Source of the DNA: a virus
Virus record (IMG/VR): IMGVR_UViG_3300030104_002167
Coordinates: 1-36,757 of that record
Direction: 5' to 3' (one strand)
Length of the DNA: 36,757 nt
Shown: positions 14,168 to 20,419 of the stretch, piece by piece
Layout of the letters: every line of letters starts with the position of its first letter
Position numbering within the stretch: the stretch's first letter is position 1
Notes under the pieces: model-generated
Database searches by the model: none
What the model saw: only the letters and a program-made list of their open reading frames with translations
What the model was told of the DNA's origin: nothing
Made by a program: the position numbers and the translations under genes

Positions 14168-14374
14168 GTGAATGGAATTTTTAATTTTGTTCGATTTATT
14201 ACTTATAGCATTGCTGCTGTAGCTGTAAGAAAAAGCTGGAATTGGCTCACTGCTGATGTTGATCCAATTCCTGGTACTAAAGAATTTGATGATGAATATC
14301 GTCAAGTCAAAGAAAAATATATACGATTAACCAAAAAAAAGGAGGAACATGAAACGTATAGAAAAAGTAGGTGA
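14168..14374 (+). CDS. Small membrane-associated protein (68 aa), GTG start
   Basis: GTG at 14168 follows GGAGGTGAAATAAA. Starts MNGIFNFVRFITYSIAAVAV, a likely membrane or amphipathic helix, then DPIPGTKEFDDEYRQVKEKY and a basic end. The last bases overlap the next gene. Family unknown. Confidence 0.62.
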   Translation: MNGIFNFVRFITYSIAAVAVRKSWNWLTADVDPIPGTKEFDDEYRQVKEKYIRLTKKKEEHETYRKSR

Positions 14375-14516
14375 AGTACTAATAAGAACCTTTACTTTAC
14401 CAATTAGAGTATGTGTTGGTGTTTATAAATGTATAGAGAAAGCAACTCCTGATACATTAGAAATGCCATTTGAGATTAAAAGAAAGGAGGAAACTGATGG
14501 AAAAAGCTCCAATTAA
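14349..14516 (+). CDS. Hypothetical protein (55 aa)
   Basis: ATG after AAAAAGGAGGAAC, an excellent ribosome site inside the end of the previous gene. Starts MKRIEKVGEVLIRTFTLPIR, continues VCVGVYKCIEKATPDTLEMP, so it may carry a short amphipathic or membrane segment. Overlaps the next gene by 20 bases. Not recognised. Confidence 0.62.
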   Translation: MKRIEKVGEVLIRTFTLPIRVCVGVYKCIEKATPDTLEMPFEIKRKEETDGKSSN

Positions 14517-14760
14517 TGAAAGAGTTAAGACTAAGGTAATGCCATTGACTAAATGGTTTGCAGAGCAATATTTTCAAACTGTGGAACTGATGCAATCAGA
14601 TCCTAGGTTTAAGAATTTACCTAGTTATAACCAAACTTCTTGTATAGCTACAGTTATTATAGCTACTAACTCTGCTTTAGATAAAAGTAGAGATGCTAGA
14701 AATAAAGCTGAAGTTTTAAAAGATATAAGTGACACTGCTGAAATTAAAAAAGCAGTTTAA
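14497..14760 (+). CDS. Hypothetical protein (87 aa)
   Basis: Start chosen at 14497 because GAAAGGAGG stands right before it; a longer frame from 14470 lacks this. Starts MEKAPINERVKTKVMPLTKW. Helical, with FAEQYFQTVELMQSDPRFKN and a conserved-looking SCIATVIIATNSALDKSRDA. It is followed by hairpin B. Not recognised. Confidence 0.65.
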   Translation: MEKAPINERVKTKVMPLTKWFAEQYFQTVELMQSDPRFKNLPSYNQTSCIATVIIATNSALDKSRDARNKAEVLKDISDTAEIKKAV

Positions 14761-14770
14761 TAACCTAGCT

Positions 14771-14798
14771 AATGCCTAATCTCTTTCGGTTAGGCATT
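14771..14798 (+). other. Intercistronic hairpin B
   Basis: AATGCCTAA (14771-14779) pairs perfectly with TTAGGCATT (14790-14798); loop of ten bases. It has the same left flank (TAGCTAAYGCCT) and position before a ribosome site as hairpin A at 13258-13285. No U-run follows. The pair suggests a repeated RNA element that sets mRNA ends or levels in the early operon. Confidence 0.58.
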
Positions 14799-14820
14799 AT
14801 CCTAACAGAAAGGAAATAAA

Positions 14821-15066
14821 ATGGATCTTGGAGAATTAATGAAACAACAAGTAGATAATGATAGTTATATAAGATGGTCTACTAAATATCGTACCTATGT
14901 AGAATTAGGTAAATGGATTACATCTAAATTAGATGAACCTGGATATAATAAAATACAAATAGGTGCAGATATAATGAAGTACTTAATGGAAGTAACTGTA
15001 GATGCTAAGCATATAATGGAAAATACTGAAATGGGTAAAAAGATGAAAGAGTTAGGCACTGAATGA
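14821..15066 (+). CDS. Hypothetical helical protein (81 aa)
   Basis: ATG after GAAAGGAAATAAA. Starts MDLGELMKQQVDNDSYIRWS; contains YVELGKWITSKLDEPGYNKI and a charged end. Stop overlaps the next ATG. No family recognised. Confidence 0.62.
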   Translation: MDLGELMKQQVDNDSYIRWSTKYRTYVELGKWITSKLDEPGYNKIQIGADIMKYLMEVTVDAKHIMENTEMGKKMKELGTE

Positions 15067-15221
15067 AAACAGATGAACAATTAAAAGTTATTGATAAAAT
15101 TACTGATAAAGCAATTAAGCAAGTAGAGTTAGAAAGAGCTGGTAAGCGAAGAAACTATTTCTTAGAGATGCTTAGATATTGTGAGTTAGTAGTTAAATCA
15201 GTTAAGAAATATTTAAACTAG
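15063..15221 (+). CDS. Hypothetical basic helical protein (52 aa)
   Basis: ATG at 15063 overlaps the upstream stop (ATGA). Starts MKTDEQLKVIDKITDKAIKQ and ends CELVVKSVKKYLN. All helical, positively charged. The coupling and the following strong ribosome site for the next gene support it. Confidence 0.58.
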   Translation: MKTDEQLKVIDKITDKAIKQVELERAGKRRNYFLEMLRYCELVVKSVKKYLN

Positions 15222-15229
15222 GAGGATAA

Positions 15230-15496
15230 ATGAGTAATAAAAGACAAGAAAAAGTGTTTAACAAAATACAAGACTTAGTAAAAAAGGATTTAATTAAATT
15301 TGCTAATAAATGGCAAAAATATCCATTAGATCCTAAAGATGAAACACTAAGAAGATTTGTATTCTTTATGCAAATGAGAGATGGAATGCATAATGCTTTA
15401 AATGTAGATGATACCTGTGCTCATGTATTAAATGATATGGTTAAAGATGCTAAGAAACAAGCATTAGGATTTCATAGAGATTTATATAAGGAGTAA
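15230..15496 (+). CDS. Hypothetical protein (88 aa)
   Basis: ATG after AGGAGGATAA. Starts MSNKRQEKVFNKIQDLVKKD; middle RRFVFFMQMRDGMHNALNVD. Polar and helical. Not recognised; part of the coupled early operon. Confidence 0.6.
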   Translation: MSNKRQEKVFNKIQDLVKKDLIKFANKWQKYPLDPKDETLRRFVFFMQMRDGMHNALNVDDTCAHVLNDMVKDAKKQALGFHRDLYKE

Positions 15497-15497
15497 C

Positions 15498-15671
15498 ATG
15501 GAAATATTTGAAATAAGATTAGCTTTACAAAACTTTTTAAAGGATAATTTAAAAGTAAATTTAACTGATGCAGGAGTAATGTTAGATGGAACTGCAGCAG
15601 ATTTTGCTTTTGAATTTGAGGGTAAAAAATATGAAGTTAATATAGACGATGTAACAAAGGAGGTAGCGTAA
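15498..15671 (+). CDS. Hypothetical acidic protein (57 aa)
   Basis: ATG after AAGGAGTAAC. Starts MEIFEIRLALQNFLKDNLKV, ends DFAFEFEGKKYEVNIDDVTK plus EVA. Net acidic, mixed helix then strands. Its TAA overlaps the next ATG. Not recognised. Confidence 0.58.
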   Translation: MEIFEIRLALQNFLKDNLKVNLTDAGVMLDGTAADFAFEFEGKKYEVNIDDVTKEVA

Positions 15672-16012
15672 TGTATAAACTATATATATGGAAATCTGTG
15701 ATGGATCATCATGGACCAAATACTAAACAAGAATCATTTATTTTAAATTATAAACCTGATTTTAAAGAACTGTATACACATTTAGATTGTGATACTATTG
15801 AAATTCTATCAGGATTTGATAAAAGTATATCTAATAGGACGTTTGATATGTATTGCGATGAAGAAAGCAAACTTAAAAATCCTATAATTAAAAATAAAAG
15901 AGCTACTGAAGCATGGTATGAGTGGCAAAGAAGAACCAAAAGATCATGTATTCCTGGTGATTTTATAGCAGGAAGTGTAGCTGTAATTAAAAAGGTGAAA
16001 GATGCAGCATGA
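15671..16012 (+). CDS. Hypothetical protein (113 aa)
   Basis: Starts MYKLYIWKSVMDHHGPNTKQ. Contains ILNYKPDFKELYTHLDCDTI and AWYEWQRRTKRSCIPGDFIA. Mixed alpha/beta, two to three Cys. GGAGGTAGCGTA precedes the ATG. Overlaps the next gene by 11 bases. Family not recognised. Confidence 0.62.
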   Translation: MYKLYIWKSVMDHHGPNTKQESFILNYKPDFKELYTHLDCDTIEILSGFDKSISNRTFDMYCDEESKLKNPIIKNKRATEAWYEWQRRTKRSCIPGDFIAGSVAVIKKVKDAA

Positions 16013-16259
16013 TAATAGAGGCGATTTAGATCTTATTAAAAGAATTGAATTACTTGAAAAAGAAAATTTAAATCTTAAAAAAGAAATAGATCGTCTTAAC
16101 GAAGAACTTCAGTTAATTGAGATTATCGAAAGAGATCATAAAGAATTAAATGGTAAATTGCGTACTGAAGTAGGTAAACTAAAAATTGCTAACAAAGAAC
16201 TTGAAGATAAAGTTATGGAATTTGTTAGACCAACCAAGAGGAACATAGATGACCTTTAA
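16002..16259 (+). CDS. Coiled-coil protein (85 aa)
   Basis: Starts MQHDNRGDLDLIKRIELLEK. Heptads of Leu/Ile run through most of the length (LEKENLNLKKEIDRLNEELQ onward to KLKIANKELEDKVMEF). It likely forms a dimer or binds another coiled coil; no other domain is visible. Overlaps the next gene by 11 bases. Confidence 0.65.
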   Translation: MQHDNRGDLDLIKRIELLEKENLNLKKEIDRLNEELQLIEIIERDHKELNGKLRTEVGKLKIANKELEDKVMEFVRPTKRNIDDL

Positions 16260-16461
16260 ACCAAGTCTTAAGACTGAAAGAGAAAAAGCACAAATGGTTA
16301 TAGATGATGCTATTGAAGCAATATCTGTATTAGATAATGCTATAGCTTGTGGTTTTCTTAAAGATACACATTCTTTAATTGCACAAACGTGGATAAAAGA
16401 ATATAAATTAGATATAGAAAATGCTGAAATGTTTTTAGAAAATAATAAGGATATAAAATGA
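16249..16461 (+). CDS. Hypothetical helical protein (70 aa)
   Basis: ATG overlaps the upstream gene, preceded by AAGAGGAACATAG. Starts MTFKPSLKTEREKAQMVIDD; then AIEAISVLDNAIACGFLKDT. Helical. Overlaps the next start by four bases. Not recognised. Confidence 0.6.
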   Translation: MTFKPSLKTEREKAQMVIDDAIEAISVLDNAIACGFLKDTHSLIAQTWIKEYKLDIENAEMFLENNKDIK

Positions 16462-16664
16462 TGGAAACTATTAAAGATGATGTAAAGAAAATTAAAAAGT
16501 TACTTGGTTTGAATGGTGATGAGTCAGATCCTAAGAAATATTACAATGTAACAGATGTCTTAATAGCATTAATGCATTTTTGTGATAAAAATAAAAATGA
16601 GTATAATTGGGATTTTGAACATCATTTAGAAAGTGCAAAAGAAGGATATAAGGAGGAAAAATGA
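16458..16664 (+). CDS. Hypothetical protein (68 aa)
   Basis: Two adjacent ATGs at 16458 and 16461; either may be used, and AAGGATAT lies upstream. Product starts MMETIKDDVKKIKKLLGLNG and ends EYNWDFEHHLESAKEGYKEE plus K. Overlaps the next ATG (ATGA). No family recognised. Confidence 0.6.
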   Translation: MMETIKDDVKKIKKLLGLNGDESDPKKYYNVTDVLIALMHFCDKNKNEYNWDFEHHLESAKEGYKEEK

Positions 16665-16834
16665 GTGATATGGAAAGATCGTTAAGAGCTATGGTTGCTA
16701 CTAAGCAATTAGAAATCGATAAACTAAAACGTAAAATAAAGGAGATGGAAGATGACTATAAAAACAGACTCGGAAATATTGAGAATAGAAAAAAGAATAA
16801 GAGGTCTAAACCGAGTGACGTCAGCGATAAATGA
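16661..16834 (+). CDS. Hypothetical coiled-coil protein (57 aa), overlapping the next gene
   Basis: ATG after AAGGAGGAAAA, an excellent site. Starts MSDMERSLRAMVATKQLEID; helical and charged, with heptads in KLKRKIKEMEDDYKNRL. The last 83 bases are also the first part of the next gene in another frame. Ribosome site and ATGA coupling support it. Confidence 0.6.
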   Translation: MSDMERSLRAMVATKQLEIDKLKRKIKEMEDDYKNRLGNIENRKKNKRSKPSDVSDK

Positions 16835-17030
16835 TTTATCTATTTATGGAATTTTTTATGGAAATTATCCAGAATTAGTTAAAGTTTTAGAACACGCTAA
16901 AGATCATGCTAAAGAAGAATTAAAAAAATCTAAAAATATGTTGGAGTATATTAACCAAGATATTAAAGAAGAACATCAAGAAGCACCACTTAACGAAGTT
17001 GCTGAAGCATATTTAGATAAACGAATTTAA
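16752..17030 (+). CDS. Hypothetical helical protein (92 aa), last gene of the early block
   Basis: ATG after AAAGGAGATGGAAG. Starts MTIKTDSEILRIEKRIRGLN; mostly helical, ends NEVAEAYLDKRI. It starts inside the previous gene and is the last coding unit before the structured non-coding stretch at 17031. Not recognised. Confidence 0.65.
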   Translation: MTIKTDSEILRIEKRIRGLNRVTSAINDLSIYGIFYGNYPELVKVLEHAKDHAKEELKKSKNMLEYINQDIKEEHQEAPLNEVAEAYLDKRI

Positions 17031-17300
17031 GAATTCTATTTTAAGGTATGTGCCAAATAATCTAGGATCCTGAGCCTTAAATAGATAGAGCCTGGTGGGA
17101 GACTGCCAGGTTCGCTAATTATAATGACACACCCATTGTAGTTCGCAACTACACCTGAATAGGAAGGCGTATGATCGGTGATCCTATTGAATTATAATTG
17201 GCTAAAATAGTACCTGACTAAGATTATATCGTAAAGGAGGTTGTTAGGCTAAGTTTTGTTCCAGGATATAATATGAGAAAATAAGCTATTTAAATTTTGA
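17031..17300 (+). ncRNA. Candidate structured non-coding RNA
   Basis: No gene is visible, but the plus-strand transcript folds well. Helix 1: CTATTTTAAGG (17036-17046) with CCTTAAATAG (17075-17084), one bulge. Helix 2: CCTGGTGG/CTGCCAGG (17091-17110) closed by a GNRA tetraloop GAGA. Helix 3: GCTAATTATAAT (17114-17125) with ATTATAATTGGC (17191-17202), twelve pairs. It encloses hairpins TGTAGTT/AACTACA (17137-17153) and AATAGGA/TCCTATT (17158-17188). Helix 4: ATTATATC (17223-17230) with GATATAAT (17265-17272). CCTGAC/GTTAGG (17213-17218 with 17243-17248) would make a pseudoknot. G-U pairs in helices 2 and 3 would be A-C mismatches on the minus strand, fixing the strand. No Rfam family is recognised; 5' end is unknown. 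Confidence 0.68.
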
Positions 17301-17301
17301 T

Positions 17302-17350
17302 GGGTACATAGTTAAAGATTTTTACTTTTCTAAAGACTATGTGCCCTTTT
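17302..17350 (+). terminator. Terminator between convergent transcripts
   Basis: GGGTACATAGT (17302-17312) pairs with ACTATGTGCCC (17336-17346) over eleven pairs with one T-G wobble, loop of 23 bases, then TTTT. The wobble favours the plus strand, though the minus strand also has a T-run after it. It ends the early operon together with the candidate RNA, and faces the minus-strand gene at 17349. Confidence 0.78.
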
Positions 17351-17651
17351 AAATTTCTGTAATCTTAATTACCCAAGATTTAGGAATCATAGTACGATCT
17401 CCAAAGGTAATAGTTCCATCATCTTCTTTATCATAACTTGCAAACAATTTAATTGATTTACGATCTTTATGAAAGATCCATCCTTCATTAACAGGATTAG
17501 CAAGTTTCATATTTTTAAATTCTTTTTCAGATGCCCAAGCTGAATCACTTAAAGCATCTACCCATTCAACACGTACTTTAGTATAGGGTATGTCGTTAGT
17601 ATCTGAATCTTTAATAGATTTCTTTTTTTTAGTGTAACGTTTTTTTGTCAT
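17349..17651 (-). CDS. Hypothetical basic-start protein (100 aa)
   Basis: Start chosen at 17651 (MTKKRYTKKKKS); the longer frame from 17684 only adds residues inside the neighbour. The N-terminus is a Lys cluster; the rest has alternating strands (YTKVRVEWVDALSDSAWASE, RSIKLFASYDKEDDG, MIPKSWVIKITEI). Last gene of the minus-strand island; its stop falls at the terminator. Not recognised. Confidence 0.65.
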   Translation of the reverse strand: MTKKRYTKKKKSIKDSDTNDIPYTKVRVEWVDALSDSAWASEKEFKNMKLANPVNEGWIFHKDRKSIKLFASYDKEDDGTITFGDRTMIPKSWVIKITEI

Positions 17652-17895
17652 GAGCTGCCCATATGTAATGATCAAAGTCGTCAATTGAAGGTATTATTTC
17701 ATTACCTTCTTCTTCAAAAACTAATTGTAAATAAGTGCTATAGATTATAGCTAAAGCCATAGCATCTGCAGCTTTCAATGATAAATGTGGATTTTGTTTT
17801 TTTATAAAATCTCCAATAGCATCAGGTTTAACACCTGTCAAAAATTTATCAGAATATACTTTTTTTCTATTTGGAAACTTTAATATTTTGCTCAT
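17629..17895 (-). CDS. Hypothetical protein (88 aa)
   Basis: Start chosen at 17895 (MSKILKFPNRKKVY), ten bases after AGAGG. Helical middle (LSLKAADAMALAIIYSTYLQ), acidic loop, and C-terminal DDFDHYIWAAHDKKTLH. Overlaps the next gene by 23 bases. Not recognised; lies in the island with the HNH and DnaA-like genes. Confidence 0.6.
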   Translation of the reverse strand: MSKILKFPNRKKVYSDKFLTGVKPDAIGDFIKKQNPHLSLKAADAMALAIIYSTYLQLVFEEEGNEIIPSIDDFDHYIWAAHDKKTLH

Positions 17896-17930
17896 AATTT
17901 GCATACCTCTGGCGAGGATACTTACATTAG

Positions 17931-18353
17931 TTATTTGGGTTGCAGTAGAAAATCAACGTTATTTTGTATCTTAGGTACAAGTTTGTTATAAACATTAATC
18001 CATAATTGACTATCATCATAGAAAAAATTCTTATTTTTCCACATATTATGATAATGATCATAAAAAATACGAGATAATTCTATAGGTTCTATGTCTATTT
18101 TTGTCCAAAAATCACGTTCAGACATACCACAATTATGTAATTGATGATGATGTTTAACACATAATGGAAGTGTAAATTGATCACCAACTTTTAAACCAAA
18201 ACCTCTCGGAATAGCATAAGTTATATGATGAGCATTACACCCATTTTGTTGACAGAGTATACAAGGATTAGAAGCTACCCATTTTAGGTACTTTTTGTCT
18301 TTGAGTCTTAGTTCCTTGATTTCTGATAGTGTGTCGCACTTTCGTGTAGCCAT
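17931..18353 (-). CDS. HNH-type endonuclease
   Basis: 140 residues from the ATG at 18353. Zinc site CILC (C31, C34) and the pair C40-C65, catalytic segment AHHITYAIPRGFGLK (H42, H43), and LPLCVKHHHQLH (H68-H70, H73). The layout C-x2-C, HH, G-G-K-D, PLC-HHHQLH resembles the DUF968/Ref-like phage HNH family involved in recombination or DNA processing. The start is uncertain since no good ribosome site is seen; the first 85 bases overlap the upstream gene. Role in DNA cutting is well supported, substrate unknown. Confidence 0.85.
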   Translation of the reverse strand: MATRKCDTLSEIKELRLKDKKYLKWVASNPCILCQQNGCNAHHITYAIPRGFGLKVGDQFTLPLCVKHHHQLHNCGMSERDFWTKIDIEPIELSRIFYDHYHNMWKNKNFFYDDSQLWINVYNKLVPKIQNNVDFLLQPK

Positions 18354-18768
18354 AATATACTGAGAGTCTAGCAAGACCTTCGTGAGTTCTATTAGATGCT
18401 TTACGTTCTGTAAGTCCTAATATATGTGCTAACTCTATAATACCATAATTAAACCAGCAAAATAATTTCATACATTCTGCTAATTGTTTACCTATTTCTT
18501 CATCACAATCTTTAACTGCCATAGCAGCACCAAGAGATGAAGTAATAAAATCTGTATTAGATCCATCTATACGATCTTTAAGAACATTACCAGTTCCACC
18601 TCCCATAAGTTCACACATTAATCTATAACGTGAACCTGCCTCATATTCTTCCATAGATATGAGTTTTCGGTGAAACATATACATTAGTCTAGACTCTCTA
18701 ATGTTTAACCATACTTTTTTTTTATCTCGTATGGTTGAGATTAATTCAGGTTTTTCAATCTGACGCAT
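18268..18768 (-). CDS. DUF6456-like protein
   Basis: 166 residues, starting MRQIEKPELISTIRDKKKVW. A first helical half with ESRLMYMFHRKLISMEEYEA, then AVKDCDEEIGKQLAECMKLF, and a C-terminal LARLSVYYGYTK. The order of these blocks, and the LxxVG-C-(F)-E-G-L-A-hYG style ending, resemble the DUF6456 family of alphaproteobacteria and their phages, whose function is unknown. The GLTERKASNRTHEGLARL part looks like a helix-turn-helix, so transcription or replication control is plausible. Gene order with a DnaA-like protein supports this. Confidence 0.65.
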   Translation of the reverse strand: MRQIEKPELISTIRDKKKVWLNIRESRLMYMFHRKLISMEEYEAGSRYRLMCELMGGGTGNVLKDRIDGSNTDFITSSLGAAMAVKDCDEEIGKQLAECMKLFCWFNYGIIELAHILGLTERKASNRTHEGLARLSVYYGYTKVRHTIRNQGTKTQRQKVPKMGSF

Positions 18769-19087
18769 TCTTTATCTTATAAGATTTAATTGCTTTATCA
18801 ACAAAGGATTTAAAAGCAGAGTTTTTATTATATAAATTAAAAAGACGATAAACTCTATTCTTATTACAAGAATGAAGACGAGCAATAAGGCTTTTGCTCC
18901 CATAGCGTTGCGTAGGGTGCAATAGCCAAGATAACAATATAGATAAATTATAAATCTTGTATTGTTCGTTACTTTTTATTGTCTTTTTACCTTTTAACAA
19001 ATCAATAGGTATGTTATAGGTAGAGCTTAAATAACTTTGAACATTAATAACCATAAGGAGATAATTATGAAAATTGAATATAGACAT
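18755..19087 (-). CDS. DnaA domain IV-like DNA-binding protein
   Basis: 110 residues. From VQSYLSSTYNIPIDLLKGKK through KIYNLSILLSWLLHPTQRYG to SLIARLHSCNKNRVYRLFNL it follows the DnaA domain IV pattern: a first helix with D-L-x-G-K, a long helix of the iAmyL type, then S-x-x-x-I-A-R-x-x-x-x-x-x-x-x-V-Y as the helix-turn-helix. There is no ATPase domain, so it may bind an origin or compete with host DnaA. Start at 19087 has GGAGG at 19092-19096 on the minus strand; an internal ATG at 19054 is an alternative. It overlaps head-to-head with the nuclease gene. Confidence 0.62.
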   Translation of the reverse strand: MSIFNFHNYLLMVINVQSYLSSTYNIPIDLLKGKKTIKSNEQYKIYNLSILLSWLLHPTQRYGSKSLIARLHSCNKNRVYRLFNLYNKNSAFKSFVDKAIKSYKIKNASD

Positions 19088-19828
19088 TCTGCCTCCAAGA
19101 CTAATACGTTTATTGATTCCCCACCATTTTGGATTATCAATGAATTATTTGATTTTGAGTCAGAACCTAATGCAAGAATGAAGATGGGATTAGCAGCTGA
19201 GGATGCTGCTCATCATGCAATATCTAACCAAATCATTGAAGAAAATAATATCACAAAATATGCTAGAGAACAATACGTGAACGAATGTAAAGGTTCTCAA
19301 ATAGATGATGAATGTGATTGGTCTGGAATTATAGCTCACAAGTTTGTAGAAAACTTAGCTGAGTTTGGTGAAGTAGTTTCGTTTCAGAATGAAAAACAGA
19401 TTAATGGTAAAAAATATGGTCTAAAATATGATGTAGTCGGTAAAACTGACTTTGAGTTTAAAGATGTTATAGTAGATACTAAAGCAACAGCATATATTAG
19501 ACGATTAAAAGCAGGTCATGTGGATCCTAAATGGTATCCAAAGGCTGCTGATGTTAGGCAACAATGCCTATACAGAGATCTATTTGGCAAAGAAACAATG
19601 CTTTTATATTGTTCTCCAAAAGATCAATATTGTGTAGATATGACAGAAAGAGATGAGTTAAATGTACTTATAAATGCCATGAAACACATAGAACATATAC
19701 TAGAAATATGCAAAACTAAAGATGACGTTGTACGCATATTTCCTTTAATATGCGACAACTTTAGATGGAAAGGTACGCCTTCTGCTGAAGTATTCGCAAA
19801 AGAAATTTGGACAAAAGTATTAAAATAA
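19067..19828 (+). CDS. PD-(D/E)XK superfamily nuclease (RecB/exonuclease type)
   Basis: 253 residues from ATG at 19067, which follows AAGGAG at 19055-19060; the TTG at 19037 is rejected. Motifs: GLAAEDAAHHA near 41-51 with H49/H50, GKTDFEF (D128), DTK at 137-139 as the D-x-K signature, and QQCLYRDLF (Q165, Y169). This is the RecB/Cas4/phage exonuclease arrangement. It probably processes ends in recombination-linked replication together with the SSB-like protein just downstream. It opens the second rightward operon. Note its start overlaps the DnaA-like gene on the other strand by 21 bases. Confidence 0.85.
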   Translation: MKIEYRHSASKTNTFIDSPPFWIINELFDFESEPNARMKMGLAAEDAAHHAISNQIIEENNITKYAREQYVNECKGSQIDDECDWSGIIAHKFVENLAEFGEVVSFQNEKQINGKKYGLKYDVVGKTDFEFKDVIVDTKATAYIRRLKAGHVDPKWYPKAADVRQQCLYRDLFGKETMLLYCSPKDQYCVDMTERDELNVLINAMKHIEHILEICKTKDDVVRIFPLICDNFRWKGTPSAEVFAKEIWTKVLK

Positions 19829-19889
19829 CTTATAAATAGTTATGCAACGATTTGGACAAATAATAAAACAAATAAACAAGAGGAACAAA

Positions 19890-20351
19890 ATGGAAACACA
19901 AACATTTGAATGTAAATTTAAACGTGCATTTGAAAAAGATAATGGTGGTGTAACTTTATACATTACTAAAGATGATGGTACAGATATGACCATCTATGGT
20001 GAGGCTTTAGGTACTTCAAGATGGCAACAAGGTGCTAGATTGAAAATAGCAGCTCAACCTGTAAGAACAAGCAAAAATGGTAAACAATACCAAACTGCTA
20101 CATCAATTGAATTACTTGATGGTGAAGTAGCTATACCTGAAAATAATATGGTAAGTCCACAAGGAGTTAAACCTGTTAGAGATTTAAGTGCTCAATGGAA
20201 AGAAAAATACAGATTAACTATGAGTAACTTATTAGCTGCATCATTACAATCTGGTAAAGATGTAAACTTTGATGAAATTGATGGTTATGTACGTAAAATT
20301 CTACAAGCTAAAATGGATTTAGAAGATTTACCAGAGGATGCTCCATTTTAA
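19890..20351 (+). CDS. Single-stranded DNA-binding protein (SSB-like)
   Basis: 153 residues from ATG at 19890, after AAGAGGAAC. The first ~95 residues alternate beta strands (GGVTLYITKDDGTDMTIYGE, RLKIAAQPVRTSKNGKQYQT) as in an OB fold. The end DLEDLPEDAPF is an acidic tail finishing in Pro-Phe like bacterial SSB tails, which recruit replication partners. It directly follows the nuclease gene, so a recombination-replication pair is likely. The exact fold is inferred; the tail is seen directly. Confidence 0.75.
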   Translation: METQTFECKFKRAFEKDNGGVTLYITKDDGTDMTIYGEALGTSRWQQGARLKIAAQPVRTSKNGKQYQTATSIELLDGEVAIPENNMVSPQGVKPVRDLSAQWKEKYRLTMSNLLAASLQSGKDVNFDEIDGYVRKILQAKMDLEDLPEDAPF

Positions 20352-20419
20352 TGATTTCTAAACCTCCCTCTATGGTTAGAAACGCTGAAGGGTCTAAAGT
20401 TTATATTCATTCTTTATGA
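20351..20419 (+). CDS. Possible tiny protein (22 aa)
   Basis: ATG overlaps the SSB-like stop (TAATG) and its TGA overlaps the next ATG, so ribosomes may carry on through. Product starts MISKPPSMVRNAEGSKVYIH. It may be only a coupling leader. Low confidence. Confidence 0.35.
   Translation: MISKPPSMVRNAEGSKVYIHSL

Noticed and set aside
17091-17160. tRNA, suggested by two TTCGC T-loop-like segments
   Set aside because: No acceptor stem, no anticodon arm, and C in place of the conserved A of the T-loop.
17200-17280. Hammerhead or group I intron core
   Set aside because: No CUGAUGA/GAAA core and no convincing P7 pairing was found by eye.
19037-19066. TTG start of the nuclease gene at 19037
   Set aside because: ATG at 19067 has AAGGAG at correct distance and the residues before it are not family-like.
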